The position numbers and the translations under genes are program-made. Below are positions 1 to 11,920 of a stretch of 64,000 nt of DNA, piece after piece. Position 1 is the first letter of the stretch, and every line of letters begins with the position of its first letter. The stretch comes from Moraxella canis (lineage in GTDB: Bacteria; Pseudomonadota; Gammaproteobacteria; Pseudomonadales; Moraxellaceae). The notes below the pieces were generated by a model, which was not told the DNA's origin, searched no databases, and saw only the letters and a list, made by a program, of their open reading frames with translations. Where the stretch lies: the NCBI RefSeq assembly GCF_002014965.1, contig NZ_MUXT01000004.1:138428-202427 (forward strand). Direction: 5' to 3'.

Positions 1-456
1 AGGTGCGGTGGTGTCTTTTGGGTTATTGGGCTTAGGATCTGCTATAGGAGATGTTATAGGCTGATCTGTAGGAGAGGAATTTTTGTTTGAGGCTTTAGGT
101 TCTGATTTGTTATCATGAAGCGCGGCAGCTGTGATAGCGCCAACACCTAGCAGGCCCATTCCAGCTTGAAAATAGGCAGAGTAATCGATTGTTTCGACTT
201 CTGATAATAATGCTTGGATTTGTTCCAGTTCGGCATCGCTGATGTCATTATCGATGAATATTTTGGGGGGGGAGGTTTCCAAAGATTCAGTTTGCATTGC
301 TTCCAAGGCCAACTGATCTCCAATCTCCAAACTGATGATAGAGCCATCTTTAAGCAAAATGTTAAGCTTACCATTTTGACGTACAATAGATTGAACCTGC
401 GAGTAGTCTAAAACTAGTCGGCTTCCATCTGCACGAATAATCAATAACTGCTTCAT
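1..456 (-). CDS. BapA-like large surface adhesin, N-terminal part (runs off the window)
   Basis: The reading frame starts at ATG 454-456 (minus), preceded by a GAGGT-type ribosome site, and stays open to base 1, giving the first 152 residues. Residues 1-50 (MKQLLIIRADGSRLVLDYSQ onward, ending in LKDGSIISLEIGD) resemble the prefix domain found at the start of BapA-type biofilm adhesins. A hydrophobic glycine/alanine segment (about residues 93-112) follows, then a Pro/Thr/Asn/Ser-rich stretch of the kind that precedes Ig-like repeats. The frame crosses eight C (265-272 on the plus strand) and is open in this copy; nine C stops it almost at once and seven C after a short wrong-frame run. The family call is inference from the N-terminus only; the repeat body and secretion signal lie outside the window. 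Confidence 0.55.
   Translation of the reverse strand, partial: MKQLLIIRADGSRLVLDYSQVQSIVRQNGKLNILLKDGSIISLEIGDQLALEAMQTESLETSPPKIFIDNDISDAELEQIQALLSEVETIDYSAYFQAGMGLLGVGAITAAALHDNKSEPKASNKNSSPTDQPITSPIADPKPNNPKDTTAP
265..272 (-). repeat. C8 homopolymer inside the adhesin reading frame
   Basis: Eight consecutive G on the plus strand (C on the coding strand) at about codons 62-64 of the BapA-like gene. Length eight keeps the gene in frame. A change of one unit truncates the protein to about 65-100 residues. Mononucleotide G/C tracts of this size are known slipped-strand switches in Moraxella and Neisseria surface genes; switching here is inference. Confidence 0.6.
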
Positions 457-2359
<1,903 letters not shown>

Positions 2360-2366
2360 TCATTGA

Positions 2367-2400
2367 GCACATCAAACCAATTGGCTTTGATGTGCTTTTT
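2367..2400 (+). terminator. Rho-independent terminator after pyrG
   Basis: Ten-base perfect stem GCACATCAAA / TTTGATGTGC (2367-2376 with 2386-2395), nine-base loop, then TTTTT. Confidence 0.85.
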
Positions 2401-2497
2401 ACTATTTATGATGTTTTTGAGTGAGTTTGGTAGTATAATGACGATACCAAACTTGCTATTTATGCAGGATAAATAAATAAAATTGTAAGGATTTGAG

Positions 2498-3361
2498 ATG
2501 ACACAGCCAATGACAGCCGCTCAATCAACCATTACTGTATCAGGGATTGAGATTGGTAATGATAAGCCTTTTGTTCTATTTGGCGGTATGAATGTGCTTG
2601 AAAGCCGTGAATTGGCTTTTGAGATTGCTGAGCAGTATATCGATATTTGTCAAAGACTGGATATCGGTTATGTATTCAAAGCAAGTTTTGATAAAGCCAA
2701 TCGTTCAAGCTTACACTCTTTTCGCGGTCCAAGCCTTGAGACTGGCTTGACTTGGTTGAATGATATTAAAGAAACTTACAATGTCCCGATCATTACTGAT
2801 GTGCATGAGCCTTATCAAGCCGCACCCGTTGCTAAAGTAGCTGACGTATTGCAGCTACCGGCTTTTTTGTCCCGCCAGACCGATTTGGTGAGCGCCATTG
2901 CGCGTACTGGTAAGGTGATTAATGTCAAAAAAGCACAGTTCTTGGCACCGCATGAGATGCGCCATATCATTAATAAATGCTTAGAAGCAGGTAATGATCA
3001 AGTGATCCTTTGTGAGCGTGGTTCGGCGTTCGGCTATAATAATTTGGTGGTCGATATGCTTGGCTTTGATACAATGAAGTCAATGAATGTGCCGGTGTTT
3101 TTTGATGTGACACATGCGCTTCAAGAGCCTGGTGCTCGTAGCGATAGTGCAGGTGGTAGACGCCATCAGATTACCACGCTTGCTCGTGCAGGTATGGCGA
3201 CGGGCTTGGCGGGACTATTTTTGGAAGCCCACCCCGATCCTGATAAAGCCAAATGCGATGGTCCAAGTGCCTTACGCTTGGATCAACTTGAGCCATTTTT
3301 GACACAAATTAAGCAGCTTGATGATTTGGTCAAAGGCTTTGAAACTTTAGATACAAAATAA
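2498..3361 (+). CDS. kdsA: 3-deoxy-D-manno-octulosonate 8-phosphate synthase
   Basis: Condenses phosphoenolpyruvate with arabinose 5-phosphate to give KDO-8-phosphate for the lipooligosaccharide inner core. The 287-residue protein has the family start [13 protein letters not shown]; the residue at the metal position is Asn32 rather than Cys, which marks the metal-independent class as in E. coli. [14 protein letters not shown] and FDVTHALQ blocks are present. The start is supported by AAGGA eight bases upstream. A 44-base gap leads to eno with no terminator between, so the two are probably cotranscribed. Confidence 0.96.
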   Translation: MTQPMTAAQSTITVSGIEIGNDKPFVLFGGMNVLESRELAFEIAEQYIDICQRLDIGYVFKASFDKANRSSLHSFRGPSLETGLTWLNDIKETYNVPIITDVHEPYQAAPVAKVADVLQLPAFLSRQTDLVSAIARTGKVINVKKAQFLAPHEMRHIINKCLEAGNDQVILCERGSAFGYNNLVVDMLGFDTMKSMNVPVFFDVTHALQEPGARSDSAGGRRHQITTLARAGMATGLAGLFLEAHPDPDKAKCDGPSALRLDQLEPFLTQIKQLDDLVKGFETLDTK

Positions 3362-3384
3362 TTAAAGAATTTTATCATTAATAA

Positions 3385-4722
<1,338 letters not shown>

Positions 4723-4757
4723 TCTGTAATCTTTATCAATGGCTTGGGAAAACCACT

Positions 4758-5168
4758 GTGGCAAATGCGAATAAAACACTTAAACAGATGATGGTCAATC
4801 AGCTTAAGCTGATGATTGCCATCGCTATTGCCGCAGTGATTTTGGTGTTGATGCAGATGCAGTACTGGTACGGCGACTATGGTCATGCCAATTTAGCCGC
4901 TGTAAAAACTCAGCTGCGCGAACAAAATCGCTTGAATCAAGAGCAGATCTACAAAAATAACATCTTGCTGGCTGATGTCAAAGATCTAAAATCGGGTCTT
5001 TCGGCAATTGAGGAACATGCGCGGTTAGACCTTGGCTTAATCAAGCCTGGCGAGACGTTTATTCAGCTGTCAAATGCACCAATCACTTATTCACGCCAGC
5101 CCTTGCCTGAGATTGACGAAGGCATAGAGTCTGTGGATTCTGTCCCAGAGCCTACGCCTGATCGCTGA
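4758..5168 (+). CDS. ftsB: Cell division protein FtsB
   Basis: Small bitopic divisome protein that bridges FtsQ and FtsL at the septum. A single membrane segment (about residues 16-36) is followed by a charged coiled-coil (residues 45-80) and the family end motif around IEEHARLDLGLIKPGETFIQL. GTG 4758 is chosen over internal ATG codons at 4788 because GGGA lies about nine bases upstream; the choice is not certain. At 136 residues it is longer than the roughly 100-residue norm; the extra is an acidic, Pro-rich C-terminal tail. Its position after eno and before ispD matches the conserved eno-ftsB-ispD order. Confidence 0.9.
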   Translation: MANANKTLKQMMVNQLKLMIAIAIAAVILVLMQMQYWYGDYGHANLAAVKTQLREQNRLNQEQIYKNNILLADVKDLKSGLSAIEEHARLDLGLIKPGETFIQLSNAPITYSRQPLPEIDEGIESVDSVPEPTPDR

Positions 5169-5184
5169 TTTATAAAATTTTTTG

Positions 5185-5222
5185 ATCGCCAAACTGTTTG
5201 ATCTGCTTTGGCGATTTTTATT
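5185..5222 (+). terminator. Terminator or attenuator between ftsB and ispD
   Basis: Stem ATCGCCAAA / TTTGGCGAT (5185-5193 with 5207-5215) followed by a T run, 13 bases before the ispD start. It should end most ftsB transcripts; ispD would need readthrough or its own promoter. Confidence 0.7.
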
Positions 5223-5234
5223 ATTTGATGACTT

Positions 5235-5954
5235 ATGAAGACAACTATTTATCCACTGATCGTCGCTGCTGGCACAGGATCAAGATTCGGCGCCAACAGA
5301 CCTAAACAATACCTGAAAATCGGTCCCAAAAGCATCTTGGCACACAGTGTTTCTCGGTTAAACCATTCTGATCTTAGCGCACTGACGGTGGTAGTTGCTG
5401 ATGATGATACCTATATCCAAGATGAAATGTTAGCGATTCAATCTTCTTTTAATCAGAGGGTTTATTACACGATTGGTGGCGATGAACGGTGGCAATCGGT
5501 GATGAATGGACTTGCTAAAATCTGTGACGAAGGGGGTCGAGATGATGATTGGGTGCTCATTCATGATGCAGCAAGACCGTGTTTGCCCTATGCTGATTTG
5601 GATCGATTGATTCATAAAATCCGAAGCGATCAATACAGTGCGGCAATACTGGCTGCAGCTGTGGTGGATACATTAAAATTTGCCAAAGATGATCATATCA
5701 GCCATACGGTCAGCCGAGATCATTTGTGGCAAGCTTTGACGCCTCAAGCGTTCAAAATCGGGGTTTTAAAGTCGGCTTTTAAATTTGTCATCACAAACCG
5801 CCTGCAGATCACTGACGAAGCGTCGGCTTGCGAAGCGATGGGAGAGCCTGTCGCCATTGTGCCGGCGTCTCGGATGAATATCAAGCTGACTTATCCTGAC
5901 GATCTGCCGCTCATGGAAGCAATCTTAAGCAGTTCATTTGATGCATTAGCTTAA
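5235..5954 (+). CDS. ispD: 2-C-methyl-D-erythritol 4-phosphate cytidylyltransferase
   Basis: Third enzyme of the non-mevalonate isoprenoid pathway, transferring CMP from CTP to methylerythritol phosphate. The nucleotide-binding loop AAGTGSRFG (residues 11-19) and the IHDAARPC block are the family signatures. The usual Met after the loop Arg is replaced by Phe. The length of 239 residues is typical. The comEC start follows nine bases after the stop, so the two probably share a transcript. IspF is not beside it, unlike E. coli. Confidence 0.95.
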   Translation: MKTTIYPLIVAAGTGSRFGANRPKQYLKIGPKSILAHSVSRLNHSDLSALTVVVADDDTYIQDEMLAIQSSFNQRVYYTIGGDERWQSVMNGLAKICDEGGRDDDWVLIHDAARPCLPYADLDRLIHKIRSDQYSAAILAAAVVDTLKFAKDDHISHTVSRDHLWQALTPQAFKIGVLKSAFKFVITNRLQITDEASACEAMGEPVAIVPASRMNIKLTYPDDLPLMEAILSSSFDALA

Positions 5955-5962
5955 CAAGCGCT

Positions 5963-8485
5963 ATGGCGGTTTGGTTATTTGCCTTTGTTAGCTTGGCTGC
6001 ACTAGCCATCTTGGGCAGTATTGAGCAGTTTTGGTTTAATCAAAAATGGCTTGATATTTTAGCTTCAGAGGGATTTACACTGCTGATCACTGCAGGCGTA
6101 CTGCTGTGTTTATTTGGGTGGCAACTGATAGATGCATCTGGGAAAGCGAAGCTTAGCCGATTACTCAAAGCTTGGATGCTTATCAGCGTTGTTTTATTAT
6201 TTGTCATGCGTACATTGGTAGCGTATGTCGCTTATGAGTCACACACGCCAAGCGCTCGCTACATCGTCAGTGCTGACGCCCACATTCATACCCTCAGTGA
6301 TGGCGTTTATGATGAGGTGCTGGGCACATCATTTCGCCAAGTGGCAACGTTGCATAATATTAAACCTGTCACCGCTTCCACTCACCACGCCTCGCATTTA
6401 AAGATTTATAATCCTTTTGGGGGATTTGATCATGACCGTTTAGAGGGTTTAAATCAAGGGGATTTAGAAAAATTAAACTCAATGGAGGGCATGACGGTAC
6501 TTTTGTTAGCCAATCCAAATTTTACGAAAGCTGACTTGAGCACACTGACCGAAGTTCAGCCTGCAACGCGTTTGGCTACTCAAATTGTGATCACGCCGAT
6601 CGATAAGACACCCTCGGCAAGCGGTTTTGATACCAATCAGTGGCTGCGCACTCGGCATGTCCATGCTCAAGCAAATATTTTGTCCGTTGATGAGATCACA
6701 CCGCTTGAGGCAGAGTCTTTTTTCCAGCAGTTTTATTTTCGTCTTGAGCGATTTCGGTATCAGCTCAGAGCGCACTTTTACCAAGATTGGCATGAGCTTA
6801 GCGCATCAGAGGCGCAGGCACGCGCTGTCTCACTAAGTTTGATGACAGGCGATCGCGCTTTGATTGATAAAAACACCAAAGAGCTGTATCAATTGGCGGG
6901 CATCTCTCATTTGCTTGCCATCTCAGGGACGCACGTACTGTTTTTGGCGGTGATTTTATCGGCGCTGGTAACATTTTTGACGGATAAATTTGCACAGCGC
7001 ATTTATACGCACTTGCCAAGATGGCAGATTCGCATGATGGTGATGGTGGCGGCAAGTTTGGTTTATGCGCTGTTTACAGGATTTGATGTGCCTGCGGTGC
7101 GAACTGTTTATTTATTGGTTGCAGCTTGGTTGGTGCGATACTTAATACTGCCTGCTGGTATGATCTCTGTACTGGCGTGTGTGGCGCTGGTTATGATTTG
7201 GCTTGATCCTTATGTGTTATGGCAAGCAGGCTTTTGGTTGTCATTTATTGCGGTGCTGTTGTTGATGCGATATGAGACATCCAAAATTGATATGATGGAT
7301 CATACCCGTCAAACTCAGGGGCGGCTTGAGCGGTGGGGCTTTGAATTCAAGCAGGCGACGTGTTTGCAATTTTGGCTATTTTTTAGCATGCTGCCTGTTT
7401 CTATTTTATTATTTGGTAAGGTGTCGATCTGGGGTCTGGTGGTGAATTTATTTGCCATTGGATTATTTGGTTTTGTGATTGTGCCTATCAATTTGATCGC
7501 TGGCGCGGTTTTTGGGATTTTACCAGAGCTATCGCAGATACTATGGGGCGCATCTTCTGCTGTGCTTTATTGGTTGCATGATGCTTTATATTTTGGACTC
7601 AGTAGCCAAATTGGTGGTTTGGGTGCTTGGCTGTATGCACCTTTTGGAATGGCGGGATTTTTGCTCAGTTTTATGGTCGTGGGCTTATGGATACTGCCAA
7701 ATGTCTTGCCTAGGGTGCTGATCATACTGCCTGTAGTAGCGATGATATTTTTGGTGCTGCCCAAGCAGGCACCGCGTTTTGAGCTGATCATTTTGCCAAG
7801 TGATACGCCCAATATCAGTCAAGCACTGCTGATCTATCACAATGATCATCAACAAAAACACTGGCTCATCTTAAATGATTTGGGCGCTAAAACCCTGAGG
7901 GCGAATCACACTCAGACGCTGACAGATCAGCTGTATCGACTGGGTGCAGCACAGCATGGCATCGATGGTATCATCGTCCAAAGCCCAAGCGGCATATTTT
8001 TGCCTGTGGTGGGTCAGCTTGCCAAAGCGCTGCCAGTGCACCGCTTTTGGCAGGCGGGTAATCATGAGCCTTTGGCAAATATTCATCACACACCATGCAG
8101 TGCAGGGCTGCATTGGCAGTCTGAAGGCATCAGCATAAAAGCTCTGACAGGTTGGCATGAGATCAGCGATGAGCGCGTGCAGCACTGTGAAATTGAAGTT
8201 TTGGCGGATTTACCCCTGAGCGCTCCGGACTTGATGGAAGATGAGCCTGAATCTGACTTAGGAGCTGATGTCGCCACTTCAAATCGAACGCAGCTGATCA
8301 TCAGCACCAATCGTGAACCGCTGCTTTGGCAGCTGTGGGATATGCTGTGTCTTTCTGATGATCGGCTGAAGTTAGCGACGCCTTTAGGCTATCACTCTGT
8401 TTGGCTTAGCACCACACGCGCCGCTGATGCCAGTCATGCCAAAGCCAACTTAGATGCCCCGCAATTACTTTACTTGGATAAATAG
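5963..8485 (+). CDS. comEC: ComEC/Rec2-type competence DNA channel
   Basis: Inner-membrane channel that passes single-stranded DNA into the cytoplasm during natural transformation. The 840-residue protein has N-terminal membrane segments, a soluble OB-like region, then the polytopic Competence domain with the hallmark HLLAISGTHVLFLAVI. The C-terminal 240 residues align by position with the beta-lactamase-like domain of the family, but where HxHxDH metal ligands are expected it reads VQSPSGIFLPV, so that domain looks catalytically dead. It lies nine bases after ispD. Moraxella species are naturally competent, which fits. Nearest alternative: a ComEC relative with another transport role. Confidence 0.9.
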   Translation: MAVWLFAFVSLAALAILGSIEQFWFNQKWLDILASEGFTLLITAGVLLCLFGWQLIDASGKAKLSRLLKAWMLISVVLLFVMRTLVAYVAYESHTPSARYIVSADAHIHTLSDGVYDEVLGTSFRQVATLHNIKPVTASTHHASHLKIYNPFGGFDHDRLEGLNQGDLEKLNSMEGMTVLLLANPNFTKADLSTLTEVQPATRLATQIVITPIDKTPSASGFDTNQWLRTRHVHAQANILSVDEITPLEAESFFQQFYFRLERFRYQLRAHFYQDWHELSASEAQARAVSLSLMTGDRALIDKNTKELYQLAGISHLLAISGTHVLFLAVILSALVTFLTDKFAQRIYTHLPRWQIRMMVMVAASLVYALFTGFDVPAVRTVYLLVAAWLVRYLILPAGMISVLACVALVMIWLDPYVLWQAGFWLSFIAVLLLMRYETSKIDMMDHTRQTQGRLERWGFEFKQATCLQFWLFFSMLPVSILLFGKVSIWGLVVNLFAIGLFGFVIVPINLIAGAVFGILPELSQILWGASSAVLYWLHDALYFGLSSQIGGLGAWLYAPFGMAGFLLSFMVVGLWILPNVLPRVLIILPVVAMIFLVLPKQAPRFELIILPSDTPNISQALLIYHNDHQQKHWLILNDLGAKTLRANHTQTLTDQLYRLGAAQHGIDGIIVQSPSGIFLPVVGQLAKALPVHRFWQAGNHEPLANIHHTPCSAGLHWQSEGISIKALTGWHEISDERVQHCEIEVLADLPLSAPDLMEDEPESDLGADVATSNRTQLIISTNREPLLWQLWDMLCLSDDRLKLATPLGYHSVWLSTTRAADASHAKANLDAPQLLYLDK

Positions 8486-8580
8486 TGAATAATCAGGCGG
8501 GTGTGCTATCGTTCGGGTGGTTTTTGAGTTACAATAAAGGTATTTTTACAGTTTAAGCATTTATATATAAGGTATCAATT

Positions 8581-9609
8581 ATGGCATGGCCACCAAATCC
8601 TGACAAATCACCCCAAAAAATATCACCCGACACACCCATGAGTGCACCCAGACAGGGCGAAGAATGGCGTCTGCTTGAGAAGACTTTGCTTGCCAGTATC
8701 GAAGAACAAAAATCAAGCCGCCGTTGGTCAATTTTCTTTAAATTGCTCACTTTTGCTTATTTGATGTTTGTGATTGTCGCGCTTGGTTTTGGGTGTAGTG
8801 GCGGCGGCTCATCGCTTGAGCGCGTCGGGATAGGTGAGCCGCACATTGCTGTGGTGGATGTGACTGGCGCGATTACCGCGAATGGTGATACCAATGCTTT
8901 GAATATCAACGACTCTTTGATGGAAGCTTTTGATAACCAAAACGCCAAAGCAGTGGTCTTAAATATCAATTCACCCGGCGGCTCTCCTGTGCAGTCAGAT
9001 GAAGTCTGGCAAATGGCTATGATGCTCCGCCAAGAAAATCCTGACAAAAAACTCTATGCCATCATCGGTGATGTTGGTGCATCAGGCGCGTATTATATCG
9101 CGTCGGCAGCTGATGAGATTTGGGTCAATCCATCAAGCTTAGTCGGTTCTATCGGTGTGATCATGTCTGGCTTTAATGCAGAAGAGCTGATGAGAAAAGT
9201 AGGCATCAAAGATCGTACACTGACCGCAGGTGAGTATAAAGACATCCTAAGCGTCAGCCGTGAGATGACCGCCAGTGAGCAGCAGCATATCCAAAATATG
9301 CTAGATAACACACACCAAAACTTCATCAATGCTGTCAAACAAGGTCGTGGCGATAAATTGATCAATCCTGAACAAAATCAGCTATTTAGTGGTCTGATTT
9401 GGACGGGTACAGATGCTGTTGAGCTGGGGCTAGCGGATAAAACAGGCAGTATCAGTGAGCTTAAAAGACAGCTCGAGCTGGATACGGTGGATTATACCTA
9501 TGTTAATCCGATGAATAAACTGTTTGATCGTTTTGGCGTGCAGGTCGGTAAAGGTTTGGGTGAGGGCTTGAAATTTAGCCTAAATCAAGAACAAACGGAT
9601 ATAAAATAA
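8581..9609 (+). CDS. sppA: S49 family signal peptide peptidase (SppA/SohB-like)
   Basis: Membrane-anchored serine protease that degrades released signal peptides. After a cytoplasmic N-terminus of about 50 residues there is one membrane segment (about 51-71), then a single S49 domain. Ser168 in DVGASGAYY and Lys220 in GEYKDI sit 52 residues apart, the same spacing as the Ser/Lys dyad of Bacillus SppA. SPGGSP (131-136) and the NPSSLVGSIGV block are also present. At 342 residues it is the short, single-domain form, about half of E. coli SppA. The gene stands alone, with a terminator behind it. Confidence 0.9.
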   Translation: MAWPPNPDKSPQKISPDTPMSAPRQGEEWRLLEKTLLASIEEQKSSRRWSIFFKLLTFAYLMFVIVALGFGCSGGGSSLERVGIGEPHIAVVDVTGAITANGDTNALNINDSLMEAFDNQNAKAVVLNINSPGGSPVQSDEVWQMAMMLRQENPDKKLYAIIGDVGASGAYYIASAADEIWVNPSSLVGSIGVIMSGFNAEELMRKVGIKDRTLTAGEYKDILSVSREMTASEQQHIQNMLDNTHQNFINAVKQGRGDKLINPEQNQLFSGLIWTGTDAVELGLADKTGSISELKRQLELDTVDYTYVNPMNKLFDRFGVQVGKGLGEGLKFSLNQEQTDIK

Positions 9610-9618
9610 CCAAAAATA

Positions 9619-9649
9619 AAAACGCTCACTGAGAAAGTGGGCGTTTTTA
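9619..9649 (+). terminator. Terminator after the SppA-like gene
   Basis: Stem AAAACGCTCACT / AGTGGGCGTTTT with one G-T pair, a five-base loop and a T run. Confidence 0.8.
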
Positions 9650-9681
9650 CTTTGTGTCGATTTTAAGGAAGTTATTTAAAT

Positions 9682-9984
9682 TTATCCCAAATCGCATTTT
9701 TGATTGACATCGTTCAATGCTTCATCAATGATGGATTGACTGACGCCTTTTTTGCGCAGCTTTTCGATGAATAGCGTGTCATGGGCAAGCGTGTAATTGG
9801 AATTATCGCGGTCAAGACCTTGACGAATGTATAAGCGAATCAGACCTTGGATGCGGTTAAATCCATGCATCTGAGCGGTCTCTTCAAGATGCTGAATGAT
9901 TTCTTCGGACAAGCGCAAATGCACAGGACGCATGATGGTCTGTGGATGATCTGAATAGCGATTTTTAATGTGTGGGGGTAACAT
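9682..9984 (-). CDS. Small ribbon-helix-helix type DNA-binding protein
   Basis: A 100-residue protein with AGGATA upstream of its ATG. Residues 18-60 (RPVHLRLSEEIIQHLEETAQ onward) look like a ribbon-helix-helix fold of the CopG/Arc kind: a basic beta strand, then two amphipathic helices. A charged C-terminal tail follows. No toxin gene lies beside it, so there is no sign that it is an antitoxin. It is convergent with the SppA gene and diverges from the trimeric autotransporter across a 492-base gap, so it could regulate that gene, but this is speculation. Confidence 0.6.
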   Translation of the reverse strand: MLPPHIKNRYSDHPQTIMRPVHLRLSEEIIQHLEETAQMHGFNRIQGLIRLYIRQGLDRDNSNYTLAHDTLFIEKLRKKGVSQSIIDEALNDVNQKCDLG

Positions 9985-10476
9985 AAATATCCTGATGGTT
10001 TATTTTCAAAAAGATTATAGCATGATGGTGGGGGATGTCAATTTTTGGCTTAATTAAGAGTTTGGGTCATATTTATACGATTTAAGAATTGATTCTAGAT
10101 TAATTATTTTAATAATTTTTATTAAATCTTTATATTGAATTGCACTAAATCTGGAGCATAATGCCTACTGGGTTTATCTTTGATTTGTCATCTTATTCTA
10201 ATATCGCTGACATAATAAGTGTATAAGCTGTCATCATTGTTTGATAGTGAAATACAATTTAGATCTCTGCCTCTAGGTCAGCGACCACTAAACTGCTACG
10301 TTGATCTATAAATATTTCGACATATTAAACATATGCTTTAACTTAAGGATACTTGTTAAAGCTGATTCGTTGGGTGTGGTTGATAAGTTTAAATGACGTT
10401 AAATTTCTATCATCGCTAGTGATTTAGCAATCGCCATGATCTATAAGCACTTGGATAACTGTCAGGGTATATAATC
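9985..10476. other. Long non-coding gap before the autotransporter
   Basis: Nearly 500 AT-rich bases without a supported gene. The first half has runs such as TAATTATTTTAATAATT (around 10100). A TATAAT-like element sits at 10470-10474, too close to the start to be its promoter. The autotransporter probably has a long 5' leader. No tetranucleotide or homopolymer switch tract of the kind seen upstream of uspA genes was found. Confidence 0.4.
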
Positions 10477-11799
10477 ATGTATAAAATTTTTAAAGGTAAT
10501 CATAATTTTAAGGGTCAATCTGGGACGTGTTTGCATAACACCGACAGCCGCCACAAGAAGTTTAAGTTGGTATCAGGCGTCTTAGCAACAGCGATGCTGG
10601 CGACGACGACTGTTTATGCTGCAGAGCCGTTATATCAAGGTCAAAATAATTCGATCACAAATAATGATCCATCTGCCGAAATCAGGGTTTGGGGTAGTGA
10701 CAATACCGACATATCTGAGAATGCAGGCAAGATTACTATCATTGGTAGTACAAATGAAGAAATTTTTAAAAACTTGGCAAATTCGAAGATTGTCATCATT
10801 GGAGATAATAATTATTCATTTAGCGAAAATGCTGGTAACATCCATGTTAACGGTAATGTTAATGGTCAAATTACTGGCAACCTAGAAGGTTCGGTGATTA
10901 AAGTATTTGGTAGTGATAACTATGAAGTGAAAGATAATAATGAAAATGTAATAGTTGGTGTGATAGGTAATAATAATGACTTTATTAATAACAATAAAGA
11001 AGCGGCTACCATAAGCATCTATGGTAATAAGAATAGCACCATTGCTGAAAATCAAGAGCGTTCTATTATTAGCATTGTCGGTGATTTAAATACCGATATT
11101 AATCAAAACTCTGGCTCAATAACTATTATTGGTAATGACAATGCCCGTGTGCAATCTAACGAAAACTTGGTAATCATTGGTCATAACAACGAAGATATCA
11201 GCAATGTGTCTGATACCTTTATCTTAGGTAACGATGTCACTAATGTACAAAGCAACTCCGTTGTATTGGGTAATGCTTCTGCTGGTAAAGCAGTTACTGA
11301 AGTTTCAAGCCAAGAAGTGGCAGGTGGCACATATACTTTCGCTGGTGCTGCTTCTCAAGACAATGGTTCGGTATCGGTGGGTGCAAAGGACAAAGAGCGT
11401 CAAATTCACTATGTGGCTGCAGGCGAAGTCTCTAAGAATTCAACTGATGCTGTGAATGGCAGCCAATTGCATGCCGCTTATCAGGGTATCAAACTAAACG
11501 ATGCCCGCATCTCAAATATGGAGACCAGAGTTGACCGTATTAATGGTCGAATTGATGTTCTAAATAAACAAGTCCATGCAGCGGGTGCGACTTCTATGGC
11601 AATGGGTAACCTTGTCCAAGCTTATCGTCCGGGTCAAAATTCGACAACAGTTGCTCTGGGTCATTATGGGGATGCGTCAGCGATCGCCTTTGGTTTGAGC
11701 ACTGTTGCTGATGACGGCAAGTGGGGCGCGAAGATCAGTTTTGCTGCCAATACCGAAAGCGAGTTCGGTGCTGGTGCTGGCCTAGGTTACTTCTGGTAA
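10477..11799 (+). CDS. Compact YadA-type trimeric autotransporter adhesin
   Basis: A 440-residue outer-membrane surface protein. Signal peptide 1-48 (long, basic N-region, cleavage after VYA). Residues 55-265 are a head of about twelve repeats, each centred on I-x-I-x-G-x-x-N with Asn-rich turns; spacing of the conserved Gly runs 17-19 residues, shrinking to 16 and 14, where it becomes the normal YadA head repeat (SVVLGNASAG). A neck (DKERQIHYVAAGEVSKNSTD, then AVNGSQL) at 305-331 leads to a very short coiled coil (335-368) and the four-strand YadA membrane anchor ending in aromatic FW. It has almost no stalk, unlike UspA1/UspA2. Function as adhesin or complement-binding protein is inference from the family. 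Confidence 0.88.
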   Translation: MYKIFKGNHNFKGQSGTCLHNTDSRHKKFKLVSGVLATAMLATTTVYAAEPLYQGQNNSITNNDPSAEIRVWGSDNTDISENAGKITIIGSTNEEIFKNLANSKIVIIGDNNYSFSENAGNIHVNGNVNGQITGNLEGSVIKVFGSDNYEVKDNNENVIVGVIGNNNDFINNNKEAATISIYGNKNSTIAENQERSIISIVGDLNTDINQNSGSITIIGNDNARVQSNENLVIIGHNNEDISNVSDTFILGNDVTNVQSNSVVLGNASAGKAVTEVSSQEVAGGTYTFAGAASQDNGSVSVGAKDKERQIHYVAAGEVSKNSTDAVNGSQLHAAYQGIKLNDARISNMETRVDRINGRIDVLNKQVHAAGATSMAMGNLVQAYRPGQNSTTVALGHYGDASAIAFGLSTVADDGKWGAKISFAANTESEFGAGAGLGYFW

Positions 11800-11826
11800 T
11801 TGTCTGTTGTTTTAGTTTGTTAAATC

Positions 11827-11860
11827 AAAAATCCAGTCTTACTAGGCTGGATTTTTTTTA
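11827..11860 (+). terminator. Terminator after the autotransporter
   Basis: Stem AAATCCAG / CTGGATTT with further pairing inside, followed by eight T. Confidence 0.85.
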
Positions 11861-11892
11861 TTGCTGAATCATAAAAGAGGTGTCAAGAATTG

Positions 11893-11920
11893 TTGTAATT
11901 TTTCGTATATGTTATATAAT
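11893..11920 (+). promoter_or_regulatory. Promoter of the znuD-like gene
   Basis: TTGTAA (11893-11898), 16-base spacer, TATAAT (11915-11920). The -10 box lies inside the Zur-like palindrome, as expected for a zinc-repressed gene. Confidence 0.6.

Noticed and set aside
147..386. Open frame of 79 codons on the minus strand near the window start
   Set aside because: It is the wrong frame of the BapA-like gene; the true frame starts at 456 and stays open to base 1 through the C8 tract.
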